Source of the DNA: Galliscardovia ingluviei
Lineage (GTDB): Bacteria; Actinomycetota; Actinomycetes; Actinomycetales; Bifidobacteriaceae
Length of the DNA stretch: 64,000 nucleotides
Direction of reading: 5' to 3'
Assembly: GCF_014635685.1 (NCBI RefSeq)
Contig: NZ_BMDH01000001.1
Location: forward strand, 558,001-622,000
The notes below the pieces were generated by a model that saw only the letters and a list, made by a program, of their open reading frames with translations, was not told the origin of the DNA and did not search any database. Made by a program: the position numbers and the translations under genes. This document shows positions 53,618-61,393 of the stretch, piece after piece; the first letter of the stretch is position 1; the number at the start of each line of letters is the position of its first letter.

Positions 53618-54970
53618 ATGGCAGTACACGGTGAGCATATTCGTCCATCGTCAAGTAAACGATATCGAAACGGTATAATTATCGTCAGTGCCTTGCTTCT
53701 TGTTATATTGGCTATGCTTGCCATACTTTGGGTGCCAGCTTTTGCTCCAATGCGCATGCTATTGACATCGCCTTGGAACAATACTGCTATACGGGCTGCT
53801 GAACAACAAACATCAGTCCAACACAGGTTTGATACTGCACAGAAAACGGCAGTTCCACAAGCTCTTACTCGTCATACTGGTACTGCAACAGATTGTGCTG
53901 ATCGTGATTGCGTATCATTGATGGTGAATGGCGACCTATTGTTTCATCCCGGATTATGGAATCAGTACGCTGTTAATCCATCGGCAACAGATGGTTCGGC
54001 GTTTGATTTTACTGAACTCTTTGCGTCATTAAAACCATATATCGATGCCTCTGATATTGCTGTCTGTGAATTTGAAACACCTATTGCTCCTCGCGGAGGT
54101 CCTTACACTGGTTATCCTATATTTGCTATTCCACCAGAGGTTGTTGATGCTGCAGCACATGTTGGGTATCAGGGTTGTACACACGCAACAAATCATTCTT
54201 GGGATCAGGGTAGTAGCGGTATTGCTCTACTTCGTCAAGAGCTATCAAATCATGGATTAGAGCAGGTAGGATCTTATACAAGTCAAGATCAGATTCAGCC
54301 AATGATACTGCACAGTGCAAATCACGGTCCAACAATAGGCGTAGTAACTGGAACGGTATCACTAAACGGTAATATTGCGGATGAGGACTGGATGGTTGAC
54401 CGTATTCGTGGTTCGGAGGATCCTAACCACAATGCTGATATAGCACGTATTGTTCAACAAGCTAAGATAGCACGTCAACAGGGTGCAGATGTCGTTGTAT
54501 TTGCCATGCATTCTGTTCAAGAATATATTGATTACGCGGATAGTTGGCAGGTTGAGACAGCTCATGAATTAGCACAGACTGGTGTGTTTAACCTTATCTA
54601 CGGTGCTGGTAGCCATAGTGTTCAGCCAATTGAACAGCACAATGGCACATGGATTATTTACGGTACCGGAAATGCTGTAACCGAATCAGCGCCTGCAGAG
54701 CGCATTACCAATAATCAGGGTATGACTGCGCGCATTACATTTGCTGGTAAGCAAGGCAATCAATCCTCTTGGCGCGTGCAATATATCGACTGGGTTGGTA
54801 GTGCTAATGAACAAGGCGGCAAAAATAAGTGGTGTTCGTTAGCACCGCAAGCGCCAGATGGTGTATGTTGGAGTGCTGATCGTGATGCGCGAGTTCGAGA
54901 GCGTCTTGCAACGGTTATATATGCAATGGGTGCTGACAGGAATGTGGTCAGGCCTTGGACGCTCTCATAA
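53618..54970 (+). CDS. CapA-family protein (PGA_cap metallophosphatase fold)
   Basis: A 450-residue membrane-anchored protein with a single N-terminal span (residues about 20-40) and an extracellular CapA domain. The domain shows LMVNGDLLFHP, the CEFETPI and NHSWDQGSSGI segments and FAMHSVQEYIDY, all typical of the family that includes PgsA/CapA of poly-gamma-glutamate synthesis. No CapB or CapC genes are nearby, so the role is more likely surface-associated phosphatase or esterase activity. A gagggag stretch lies upstream. Confidence 0.8.
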   Translation: MAVHGEHIRPSSSKRYRNGIIIVSALLLVILAMLAILWVPAFAPMRMLLTSPWNNTAIRAAEQQTSVQHRFDTAQKTAVPQALTRHTGTATDCADRDCVSLMVNGDLLFHPGLWNQYAVNPSATDGSAFDFTELFASLKPYIDASDIAVCEFETPIAPRGGPYTGYPIFAIPPEVVDAAAHVGYQGCTHATNHSWDQGSSGIALLRQELSNHGLEQVGSYTSQDQIQPMILHSANHGPTIGVVTGTVSLNGNIADEDWMVDRIRGSEDPNHNADIARIVQQAKIARQQGADVVVFAMHSVQEYIDYADSWQVETAHELAQTGVFNLIYGAGSHSVQPIEQHNGTWIIYGTGNAVTESAPAERITNNQGMTARITFAGKQGNQSSWRVQYIDWVGSANEQGGKNKWCSLAPQAPDGVCWSADRDARVRERLATVIYAMGADRNVVRPWTLS

Positions 54971-54983
54971 ACGATTATGCAAA

Positions 54984-56006
54984 CTACAGCAATGTTAAGA
55001 GTTGATCGACGTCATCCTGGGTTGTTGACCAACTGGTTGCGATGCGAATATCGAATTGATTCTCCCGCTGTTGCCAAACTGCAACAGGCATATACTGGGA
55101 AAGTCGTTCTATTGTTTGGTGATCAACGGTAAAAAATTGCTGATTTGTCGGTGAGTCCACCATAAATGAGTAGCCTTTGGATGCTGCAGTATCGTGGATT
55201 TGCATAGCGAGGTGGTCTGCGTATTCACCTATATTCCAATAAAGGTTATCATTAAACAACGTGTTGAATTGTAATCCTAATAACCACCCTTTTGCAAGCA
55301 GAGCACCGTGCAATTTAATTTGTGAAAAGAAACTGGCAATCATATCACGATGTCGAAGTACGATGGCTTCTCCAAATAGTGCTCCCATTTTTGTGCCACC
55401 GATAGTAAATACATCGGCATACTGTGCAAGATCAGGTAGTGTCACATCTGTTGACTTTGCAGCAAGCCCATATCCAAGCCTCGCTCCGTCAACGAATAAA
55501 GGAATATGGTGCTTTAAGCAAATACTATGTAAAGTTGCAAGTTCACTACGTGAATACAGGGTACCAAACTCAGTTGGGTGTGAAATATACACCATGCCAG
55601 GGCGAACCATATGATCACGATTGTCATCGTTTTCCCACGAGTCAAGGACTTGTTGTAATGCTTCACTAGTGAGTTTCCCATTAACTTGCGGTGTTGTTAG
55701 AACTTTATGACTGCTTGACTCTATAGCCCCTGCTTCATGAGTAGCGATATGAGCGCTATCAGTGGCAACTACACCTTCAAAAGCTCTAAGGAGGGAAGCA
55801 ATCACTATTTTATTGGCTTGTGTACCGCCAGCAACAAAATGAATATCGGCATCAGGATTGAGCGTAGCTGCACGAATACGGTCTTGTGCTTCCTGACTTA
55901 CTGTATCTAAACCATAGCCTGCATAATGTTCTTGCGAAGATGCCTGCAGAGCTTGTAATATCGCAGGATGGGCGCTCATCGTGTAATCAGATTCAAAATG
56001 CAGCAT
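54984..56006 (-). CDS. ltaE: Low-specificity L-threonine aldolase (beta-eliminating lyase family)
   Basis: A 340-residue PLP enzyme that would split threonine or allo-threonine to glycine and acetaldehyde. It begins MLHFESDYT, close to the family's usual F-x-S-D start, has PHE/HEAGAIE in the cofactor region, DGARLGYGL, and the PLP-lysine segment TIGGTKMGALFGEA. The ATG at 56006 has aaagga 5 nt upstream. A hairpin upstream (56051-56070) separates it from the cyclophilin gene. Convergent with the CapA gene. Confidence 0.85.
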   Translation of the reverse strand: MLHFESDYTMSAHPAILQALQASSQEHYAGYGLDTVSQEAQDRIRAATLNPDADIHFVAGGTQANKIVIASLLRAFEGVVATDSAHIATHEAGAIESSSHKVLTTPQVNGKLTSEALQQVLDSWENDDNRDHMVRPGMVYISHPTEFGTLYSRSELATLHSICLKHHIPLFVDGARLGYGLAAKSTDVTLPDLAQYADVFTIGGTKMGALFGEAIVLRHRDMIASFFSQIKLHGALLAKGWLLGLQFNTLFNDNLYWNIGEYADHLAMQIHDTAASKGYSFMVDSPTNQQFFTVDHQTIERLSQYMPVAVWQQRENQFDIRIATSWSTTQDDVDQLLTLL

Positions 56007-56050
56007 GTCAATCCTTTGTAGGGGGTAGTGGGATGTTTTACTTAATAATT

Positions 56051-56070
56051 GAGGTCGGTTTCCCGACCTC
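56051..56070 (-). terminator. Hairpin after the cyclophilin gene
   Basis: GAGGTCGG (56051-56058) and CCGACCTC (56063-56070) form a perfect 8-bp stem with a 4-nt loop; the AT-rich stretch after it on the minus strand is only a weak T-run. Confidence 0.65.
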
Positions 56071-56100
56071 AAAATAGATTATCGCTACAATTACACGTAA

Positions 56101-56640
56101 CTAGTCAATAATATCGATAGTTTCAATCAATACTGGATCGACTGGTCGATCAGCAGCACCAGTGGCCACCGACTCAATCTTAGAGACAACAGCTTGACTT
56201 TCTGGATCTGTTACTTCACCAAAAATGGTGTGATGACCATCAAGCCATGGTGTTGGCACAGTTGTAATGAAGAATTGTGAACCATTGGTACCATGCATGC
56301 GTCCATCCATACCCGGGCGAACACCAGCATTAGCCATAGCAAGTAGGAATGGGCGATCAAAATGCAATGATGGATCAATTTCATCATCGAAGGTATAACC
56401 AGGGCCACCAGTGCCAGTTCCAAGTGGGCAGCCACCTTGAATCATAAAGTCCTTAATGATGCGGTGGAAAGTCAGCCCATTATAGAACTTGCCTTCTCCA
56501 GACTCGCCAGTAATAGGATCGATCCATGTTTTTGTGCCTTGTGCTAAGCCAACAAAGTTCGCAACAGTCTCTGGTGCTTTATCGTCAAAAAGATTAAGTG
56601 TAATATCACCTTCACTGGTGTGCATAATTGCGGTTGTCAT
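56101..56640 (-). CDS. Peptidyl-prolyl cis-trans isomerase (cyclophilin type)
   Basis: A 179-residue cytoplasmic cyclophilin. The active-site Arg is in [13 protein letters not shown], followed by [17 protein letters not shown] and LDGHHTIFG, all family signatures. No signal peptide. It lies 20 nt after metI on the same strand and may be read through from the met operon. Confidence 0.93.
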   Translation of the reverse strand: MTTAIMHTSEGDITLNLFDDKAPETVANFVGLAQGTKTWIDPITGESGEGKFYNGLTFHRIIKDFMIQGGCPLGTGTGGPGYTFDDEIDPSLHFDRPFLLAMANAGVRPGMDGRMHGTNGSQFFITTVPTPWLDGHHTIFGEVTDPESQAVVSKIESVATGAADRPVDPVLIETIDIID

Positions 56641-56660
56641 CTTGCTCCAATCAGCTTTAT

Positions 56661-57341
56661 TTAACGATGTTTGTGATCTACGTGTGCTGCCAAACTATCA
56701 GTAATACTTTGAATAATTTGGACAAGAATTACACACAGTACTACAGCAACAAGCATAACATCATATTCGTATCGTTGATAGCCATAACGAATAGCAATAT
56801 CGCCCAGACCGCCAGCGCCAACGGTGCCAGCCATTGCAGAATATCCGAAAAGATTGATAAACGTGATACCTGCACCGCGAATCAGCGATGGCAGGCTTTC
56901 AGGGAGCATAACGCGAGTAATAATACGCCAAGTACTAGCACCAAAGCTTTGCGCTGCCTCGATTAAACCAGCATCAACTTCGGTAATAGACTGTTCAACA
57001 ATACGTCCAACAAATGGCGCAGCGCTTACTACAAGGGGTACAACAGCACCTGGGATACCAAGTGAAGTGCCGGCAATAAGACGTGTAAATGGGATAATTG
57101 CTACCAGCAAAATAATAAATGGAATAGAACGGCCGATATTGACAATCCATCCAGTTATAGCATTGACTGGTTTGTTTGGATGCAGACCTTGTGCTTGAGT
57201 TAAACAAAAAATAACGCCGATTGGCAGACCAATAACATATGCCAAAAGCGTAGAAATACTCGTCATAATAAGCGTATCTACGGTACCATCAATCAGCAAC
57301 GTACCATAATCATTCCAAAATGCTGTAATAACTTGGATCAT
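56661..57341 (-). CDS. metI: Methionine ABC transporter permease MetI
   Basis: A 226-residue permease with five predicted spans and the EAA loop in [28 protein letters not shown]. The start overlaps the metN stop (ATGA). Works with MetN and MetQ to import methionine. Confidence 0.92.
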   Translation of the reverse strand: MIQVITAFWNDYGTLLIDGTVDTLIMTSISTLLAYVIGLPIGVIFCLTQAQGLHPNKPVNAITGWIVNIGRSIPFIILLVAIIPFTRLIAGTSLGIPGAVVPLVVSAAPFVGRIVEQSITEVDAGLIEAAQSFGASTWRIITRVMLPESLPSLIRGAGITFINLFGYSAMAGTVGAGGLGDIAIRYGYQRYEYDVMLVAVVLCVILVQIIQSITDSLAAHVDHKHR

Positions 57342-58159
57342 CGCGTTTCTCCCAAATTGTTTGCTGACTGTTTTGTAGATTCTGAGGCTTTAGCTGATGG
57401 TGTAGCAGTGTAGTCTTTGCGCATATGTTCGTGGTCTAAAAGCGTGCGCAGTGTTTCGCTTGTTGGATGAGCAAATAATGCCTCCGTTGGGCCTTGTTCT
57501 ACAATGCTGCCGCCATCAATAACGGCAACACGATCGCATAGTGCACGAGCAACCTGCAATGAATGGGTGATAACAACCATGGTTACACCGGTAGTGCGGT
57601 TAATATGCTGCAATAAATCAAGCACTTGCGCTGTACTTGTTGAATCGAGTGCGCTGGTTGCCTCATCGCACAGCATAATTGTAGGGTCGGTTGCCAAAGC
57701 GCGAGCAATTGCTACACGTTGCTGTTGTCCGCCAGATAGTTGAGCAGGGTAGCGCTGTTCTAGACCTTGTAGTCCTACTAATTCCAGCAGATGTTCGGCT
57801 CGCTGCACGCGTTCTTTTCGTGGCATATGAGCAACTTCAAGAGGGAATTGCACATTTTCGATAGCAGTGCGCTGTTGAAAAAGGCTAAAGTTTTGGAAAA
57901 TCATACCAATATGGGAACGCAATTGTGCCAGTTCTTTACCATGTGTATTGGTTACATCCACGCCGTTAATAAGCACTTGACCGCTGGTAGGGCGTTCAAG
58001 GAGATTAATACAACGTACAAGTGTAGACTTACCGGCTCCTGAGGAACCGAGAACGCCAAATACTTCACCATCGTGGATACTAATATTGATATTGCGGAGT
58101 GCTTCGTGTGACGCAGGACCGTTTCCATACCGTTTGCCTACGTTGCGCAATTCAATCAC
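57338..58159 (-). CDS. metN: Methionine ABC transporter ATP-binding protein MetN
   Basis: A 273-residue ATPase: Walker A GSSGAGKST, Q-loop MIFQNFSLF, signature [14 protein letters not shown], Walker B IMLCDEATSALD. The start is a GTG at 58159 with aaaggag upstream. The C-terminal region is short (about 40 residues of Ser/Lys/Ala) and lacks the full ACT-like NIL domain that gives methionine feedback in E. coli MetN. Confidence 0.92.
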   Translation of the reverse strand: MIELRNVGKRYGNGPASHEALRNINISIHDGEVFGVLGSSGAGKSTLVRCINLLERPTSGQVLINGVDVTNTHGKELAQLRSHIGMIFQNFSLFQQRTAIENVQFPLEVAHMPRKERVQRAEHLLELVGLQGLEQRYPAQLSGGQQQRVAIARALATDPTIMLCDEATSALDSTSTAQVLDLLQHINRTTGVTMVVITHSLQVARALCDRVAVIDGGSIVEQGPTEALFAHPTSETLRTLLDHEHMRKDYTATPSAKASESTKQSANNLGETR

Positions 58160-58209
58160 TGCGTCTCTCCTTTATACGAGTCCAAATGCGAGTTCTAAAG
58201 CCTCAACTG

Positions 58210-58253
58210 CAAAAACCGTATGTAACGATACTGACAAGTATGTTACATACGGT
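58210..58253 (-). terminator. Terminator-like hairpin between metQ and metN
   Basis: ACCGTATGTAAC (58215-58226) and GTTACATACGGT (58242-58253) form a 12-bp perfect stem, extended by an inner ATAC/GTAT. On the minus strand it is followed by five T. It lies after metQ and before metN, so it would stop much of the transcription after the binding-protein gene. Confidence 0.8.
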
Positions 58254-58285
58254 ACTTACAGTGCGGATTTACTGTTCAGCTTGTG

Positions 58286-59116
58286 CTAGAATACAGCAAC
58301 CACCGCACCAGAGTATGTTTTTGTAATGTAGTCGCGTACGGCATCAGAGGTAATTGCTTTAACCAATGCTTTTGTTTTTTCGCTGTTCTCATTGCCTTCT
58401 TTTACTGCCACGATATTGGCATATGTTTTGGCGGCAATGCCATCTGATTTCTCGCTAAACAGAGCGTCCTTGGACGGATCGAACTTTGCTTGTAGTGCGT
58501 AGTTGCCGTTGAGTGCTGCAATATCAACATCTTGCAACACTGTTGGCACTACAGCAGCCTCAAGCTCTTTGAACTCAAGATGCTTAGGATTGTCAGTAAT
58601 ATCCTTCGTCGTGGATGCGATATTCTTTGGATCTTTAAGCTTAATTAAGCCAGCATCCTGTAACAGCAAGAGTGCGCGTGCTTCGTTGGTCGCATCATTT
58701 GGTACTGCAACCACAGCACCATCAGCAAGAGACTTCAAGTCCTTTGTTTTTCCAGGATACAGACCAAATGGCTCGAAATGAACAGCTGCAACACTGGCGA
58801 TATGTGTGCCATGCTCCTTATTGAAATCATCTAAATATGGCTTATGCTGGAAATAGTTTGCGTCAACTTCGCCCTCTTCAGTCAAGGTATTTGGCTGCAC
58901 ATAATCGGTAAGTTCTTTGACTTCTAATGTATAGCCATCTTTTTTCAATTCTTGCTTGACAACATCATTCAAAATCTCAGCATGAGGGGTAGGGGTAGCT
59001 GCAACAACAATGGTTTTGCTGTCACTGGCGCTAGTAGAAGATCCGCAACCGGCTAGGCCAAGAACACTAAATACGGCAACTGCTGCAGCAGTAAGAGAGA
59101 TAAGTTTCTTGTTCAT
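58286..59116 (-). CDS. metQ: Methionine-binding lipoprotein MetQ (NlpA family)
   Basis: A 276-residue lipoprotein with lipobox Leu-Ala-Gly-Cys near residue 24 and the family's VVAATPTPHAEILNDV start of the mature part and YVQPNTLTEEGEVDANYFQHKPYL segment. The ATG at 59116 has aaggag 5 nt upstream. First gene of the metQ-metN-metI transcript. No SAM riboswitch was seen in the upstream region. Confidence 0.92.
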   Translation of the reverse strand: MNKKLISLTAAAVAVFSVLGLAGCGSSTSASDSKTIVVAATPTPHAEILNDVVKQELKKDGYTLEVKELTDYVQPNTLTEEGEVDANYFQHKPYLDDFNKEHGTHIASVAAVHFEPFGLYPGKTKDLKSLADGAVVAVPNDATNEARALLLLQDAGLIKLKDPKNIASTTKDITDNPKHLEFKELEAAVVPTVLQDVDIAALNGNYALQAKFDPSKDALFSEKSDGIAAKTYANIVAVKEGNENSEKTKALVKAITSDAVRDYITKTYSGAVVAVF

Positions 59117-59279
59117 CTTGCTCCTTGTAGTTTTCCCCAAAGTTCACGAGTATCGTCCATAAATGTAAATGGTATTGATAGACGGCACACCGTGCGCGTT
59201 ATCGGTTTGAGTTATGACGCGTTACATACTCACTTGTGACAATATTGCTATTTATGCAGGTATATGGTTCAAGCAGCGG

Positions 59280-59285
59280 TACACT
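59280..59285 (+). promoter_or_regulatory. -10 box of a probable leaderless nadE transcript
   Basis: TACACT ends 7 nt before the A of the nadE ATG, with no Shine-Dalgarno sequence between. The 175-bp gap from metQ is a divergent promoter region. Confidence 0.4.
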
Positions 59286-59291
59286 AGTGGC

Positions 59292-60986
59292 ATGAGTCAA
59301 GTTCAAATTGCAATGTGCCAAATCGATACGTGGGTTGGCGATATTACAAGAAACCAGCAGTCAGTACTTGCCTACACAAGGCAAGCTTATGAGCATGGCG
59401 CCCAAGTTGTGGCATTTCCAGAAATGACCCTTACCGGGTATCCAATTGAAGATTTAGCGTTACGTGCAACATTTAGACATGCTGCGTATGAGGCTGCAAA
59501 TGTATTAGCTACCCAATTAGCGCACGAGGGATTGGGGCAGCTTTATGTAGTTGTCGGCACAGTTGGTACTGACCATAGTAATGACAAGCCTCGCAACCGC
59601 CTTGTGGTGCTTCATGAAGGACGTGTAATTGCTGGTTACGATAAGCATTTCCTTCCAAATTATGGTGTGTTTGATGAATACCGTATTTTTAGTTCTGGAG
59701 AGAAAACCTGCATTATTAGTGTTCAAGGTGTGCGTATTGGGTTTGCTATTTGTGAGGACATTTGGCAAGATGGCGGTCCTGTGGCACATCTGGCGGGAGA
59801 TATTGATGTTCTCCTGACAATAAACGGCTCGCCATTTGAAGAAGGTAAGTCTTCTGCACGTAAGGCCCTTGCTGTGCAGCGTGCGCAGGAAGTTCATGCG
59901 CCGGTGTTGTATGTCAATCAAGTTGGTGGTCAAGATGATCTAGTTTTTGATGGCGCAAGTTTTGCAGTTGATACAACAGGAAGTGTGATTGCTAAAGCGC
60001 CGTCTTTCGTGGAATGCATCACTTATGTAGACATTGACAACACAAAGCTTCATCAGCAGGCAACTACTATTGCTTCCGAAATTGATCCAGATCAAGAAAC
60101 ATATAGTGCTTGTGTATTGGGATTGCGTGATTATATGCGCAAAAATAAGTTTACTGGTGTAACACTTGGTCTTTCAGGTGGTATTGATTCTGCTTTAGTA
60201 GCAACGATGGCTGCTGATGCCTGTGGCGGTGCCAATGTTCATGGCATTGCTATGCCAAGTCAGTATTCTTCGGATGGGTCTAAAGATGACGCTGCTGAGC
60301 TTGCGCAGCGCTTAGGGGCAACCCTAGATATGCAGCCGATTGAGCCTCTGTTTAATGCATTCCAAGACCAAATACATGTACAGGGAATTGCTGCAGAAAA
60401 CTTGCAGGCTCGTATTCGTGGCGTGTTAGTGATGGCTAAGTCTAATAGTGATGGTCTATTGGCACTTGCTACTGGTAATAAGTCGGAGTTAGCCTGTGGA
60501 TACTCAACAATCTATGGCGATGCTGTGGGAGGGTATGCGCCAATAAAAGATATCTTAAAAACTCGTGTTTGGCAGCTTGCTATGTGGCGTAATGCAGCTG
60601 CTGCTGAAGGCTTACGTTTAGGGGCGTTGCCTATTGCGGGAAGTGATGAGGGAATCGTTAGCGACCTTCCGAGTGACGGCATTGTGATACCAGTGAGTTC
60701 TATTGAGAAAGCACCAAGCGCTGAATTGCGTCCTGGACAGAAAGATTCTGATTCGTTGCCAGAGTATGCAATGCTCGATCGTGTGTTAGCAGCATATATT
60801 GAACATGCGCACGGCAGAGCTGATTTACTGGCTGACGGATTCGATGAACGTGTTGTTGATACCGTAATGCGCCTTGTTGATAGTGCAGAATGGAAGCGTA
60901 GGCAATATCCATTGGGCCCGAAGGTAACTGCATTGGCATTCGGTAGAGATAGACGTTTGCCAGTAACAAATAGTTTTAGGGAATAA
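59292..60986 (+). CDS. nadE: Glutamine-dependent NAD+ synthetase
   Basis: A 564-residue two-domain enzyme. The N-terminal nitrilase-type glutaminase has its Glu in FPEMTLTGYP, Lys in YDKHFLPNYGVFDE and Cys in FAICEDIWQDG; the C-terminal synthetase has the P-loop LGLSGGIDSALVATMA. It converts nicotinate adenine dinucleotide to NAD+ with glutamine as nitrogen donor. I start at ATG 59292 because the usual N terminus (QIAMCQIDTWVGD) follows; an upstream ATG at 59214 would add 26 unrelated residues. Confidence 0.92.
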   Translation: MSQVQIAMCQIDTWVGDITRNQQSVLAYTRQAYEHGAQVVAFPEMTLTGYPIEDLALRATFRHAAYEAANVLATQLAHEGLGQLYVVVGTVGTDHSNDKPRNRLVVLHEGRVIAGYDKHFLPNYGVFDEYRIFSSGEKTCIISVQGVRIGFAICEDIWQDGGPVAHLAGDIDVLLTINGSPFEEGKSSARKALAVQRAQEVHAPVLYVNQVGGQDDLVFDGASFAVDTTGSVIAKAPSFVECITYVDIDNTKLHQQATTIASEIDPDQETYSACVLGLRDYMRKNKFTGVTLGLSGGIDSALVATMAADACGGANVHGIAMPSQYSSDGSKDDAAELAQRLGATLDMQPIEPLFNAFQDQIHVQGIAAENLQARIRGVLVMAKSNSDGLLALATGNKSELACGYSTIYGDAVGGYAPIKDILKTRVWQLAMWRNAAAAEGLRLGALPIAGSDEGIVSDLPSDGIVIPVSSIEKAPSAELRPGQKDSDSLPEYAMLDRVLAAYIEHAHGRADLLADGFDERVVDTVMRLVDSAEWKRRQYPLGPKVTALAFGRDRRLPVTNSFRE

Positions 60987-60999
60987 CTGATAACGCTTC

Positions 61000-61036
61000 G
61001 AGTGCAACTTTGTGGTAAATGTTGCACTCTTATTTG
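61000..61036 (+). terminator. Terminator of nadE
   Basis: GAGTGCAAC (61000-61008) pairs with GTTGCACTC (61021-61029), followed by a T-rich stretch. Confidence 0.8.
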
Positions 61037-61050
61037 TTAAGGGATTTGGT

Positions 61051-61230
61051 ATGAAGCAGCAGTGGTATTTCAATATGCGTACTGGCAAAGTAGAACTTGG
61101 TAAGCTTTCTCCGGTGACCGAGCGTATGGGGCCGTATGCGAGTAAAGAAGATGCTGAGCATGCGTGGCAGATTGTACAAACACGCAATAAGCGTTGGGAA
61201 GATGACGATAGGAAGTGGAATAGTCGTTGA
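61051..61230 (+). CDS. Small SPOR-like conserved protein (59 residues)
   Basis: A short actinobacterial protein starting KQQWYFNMRTGKVELGK and containing RMGPYASKEDAEHAWQ, a pattern seen in small SPOR-domain-like proteins of actinobacteria. The function is unknown. The ATG at 61051 has aaggga 7 nt upstream; a longer frame from 61012 overlaps the nadE terminator and is unlikely. Confidence 0.7.
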   Translation: MKQQWYFNMRTGKVELGKLSPVTERMGPYASKEDAEHAWQIVQTRNKRWEDDDRKWNSR

Positions 61231-61263
61231 TGCTCAGCAATTCGCGTGAGTTTTTGTTCATGG

Positions 61264-61284
61264 TTTGTTAGGAAATCTAACAAA
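61264..61284. repeat. Inverted repeat in the pflB upstream region
   Basis: TTTGTTAG (61264-61271) and CTAACAAA (61277-61284) around 5 nt. It resembles a redox-sensor Rex site (TTGTTA-N6-TAACAA) but has one extra central base. It could also be the end of the transcript of the small upstream gene. Confidence 0.5.
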
Positions 61285-61300
61285 TGTGAGCAAGCTCACG
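61285..61300. promoter_or_regulatory. CRP/FNR-type palindrome upstream of pflB
   Basis: GTGAGCAAGCTCAC (61286-61299) has GTGA-N6-TCAC spacing; with the flanking T it matches nine of ten defined bases of TGTGA-N6-TCACA. It lies 95-108 nt before the pflB start. Confidence 0.6.
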
Positions 61301-61393
61301 TGCAAAATGCGTGTATCACTCATTAGGGGCTCTACAATAGTAAGTAACGGTTGGGCGAAGACGCTCACCGTAGTCCTCAAAAGGAGTGAACAC

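Noticed and set aside
59117-59291. SAM riboswitch or S-box before metQ
   Set aside because: No recognisable aptamer core or terminator on the metQ strand.
61264-61284. Canonical Rex operator at pflB
   Set aside because: The half-sites fit but the spacer is seven rather than six bases, so I report it only as an inverted repeat.
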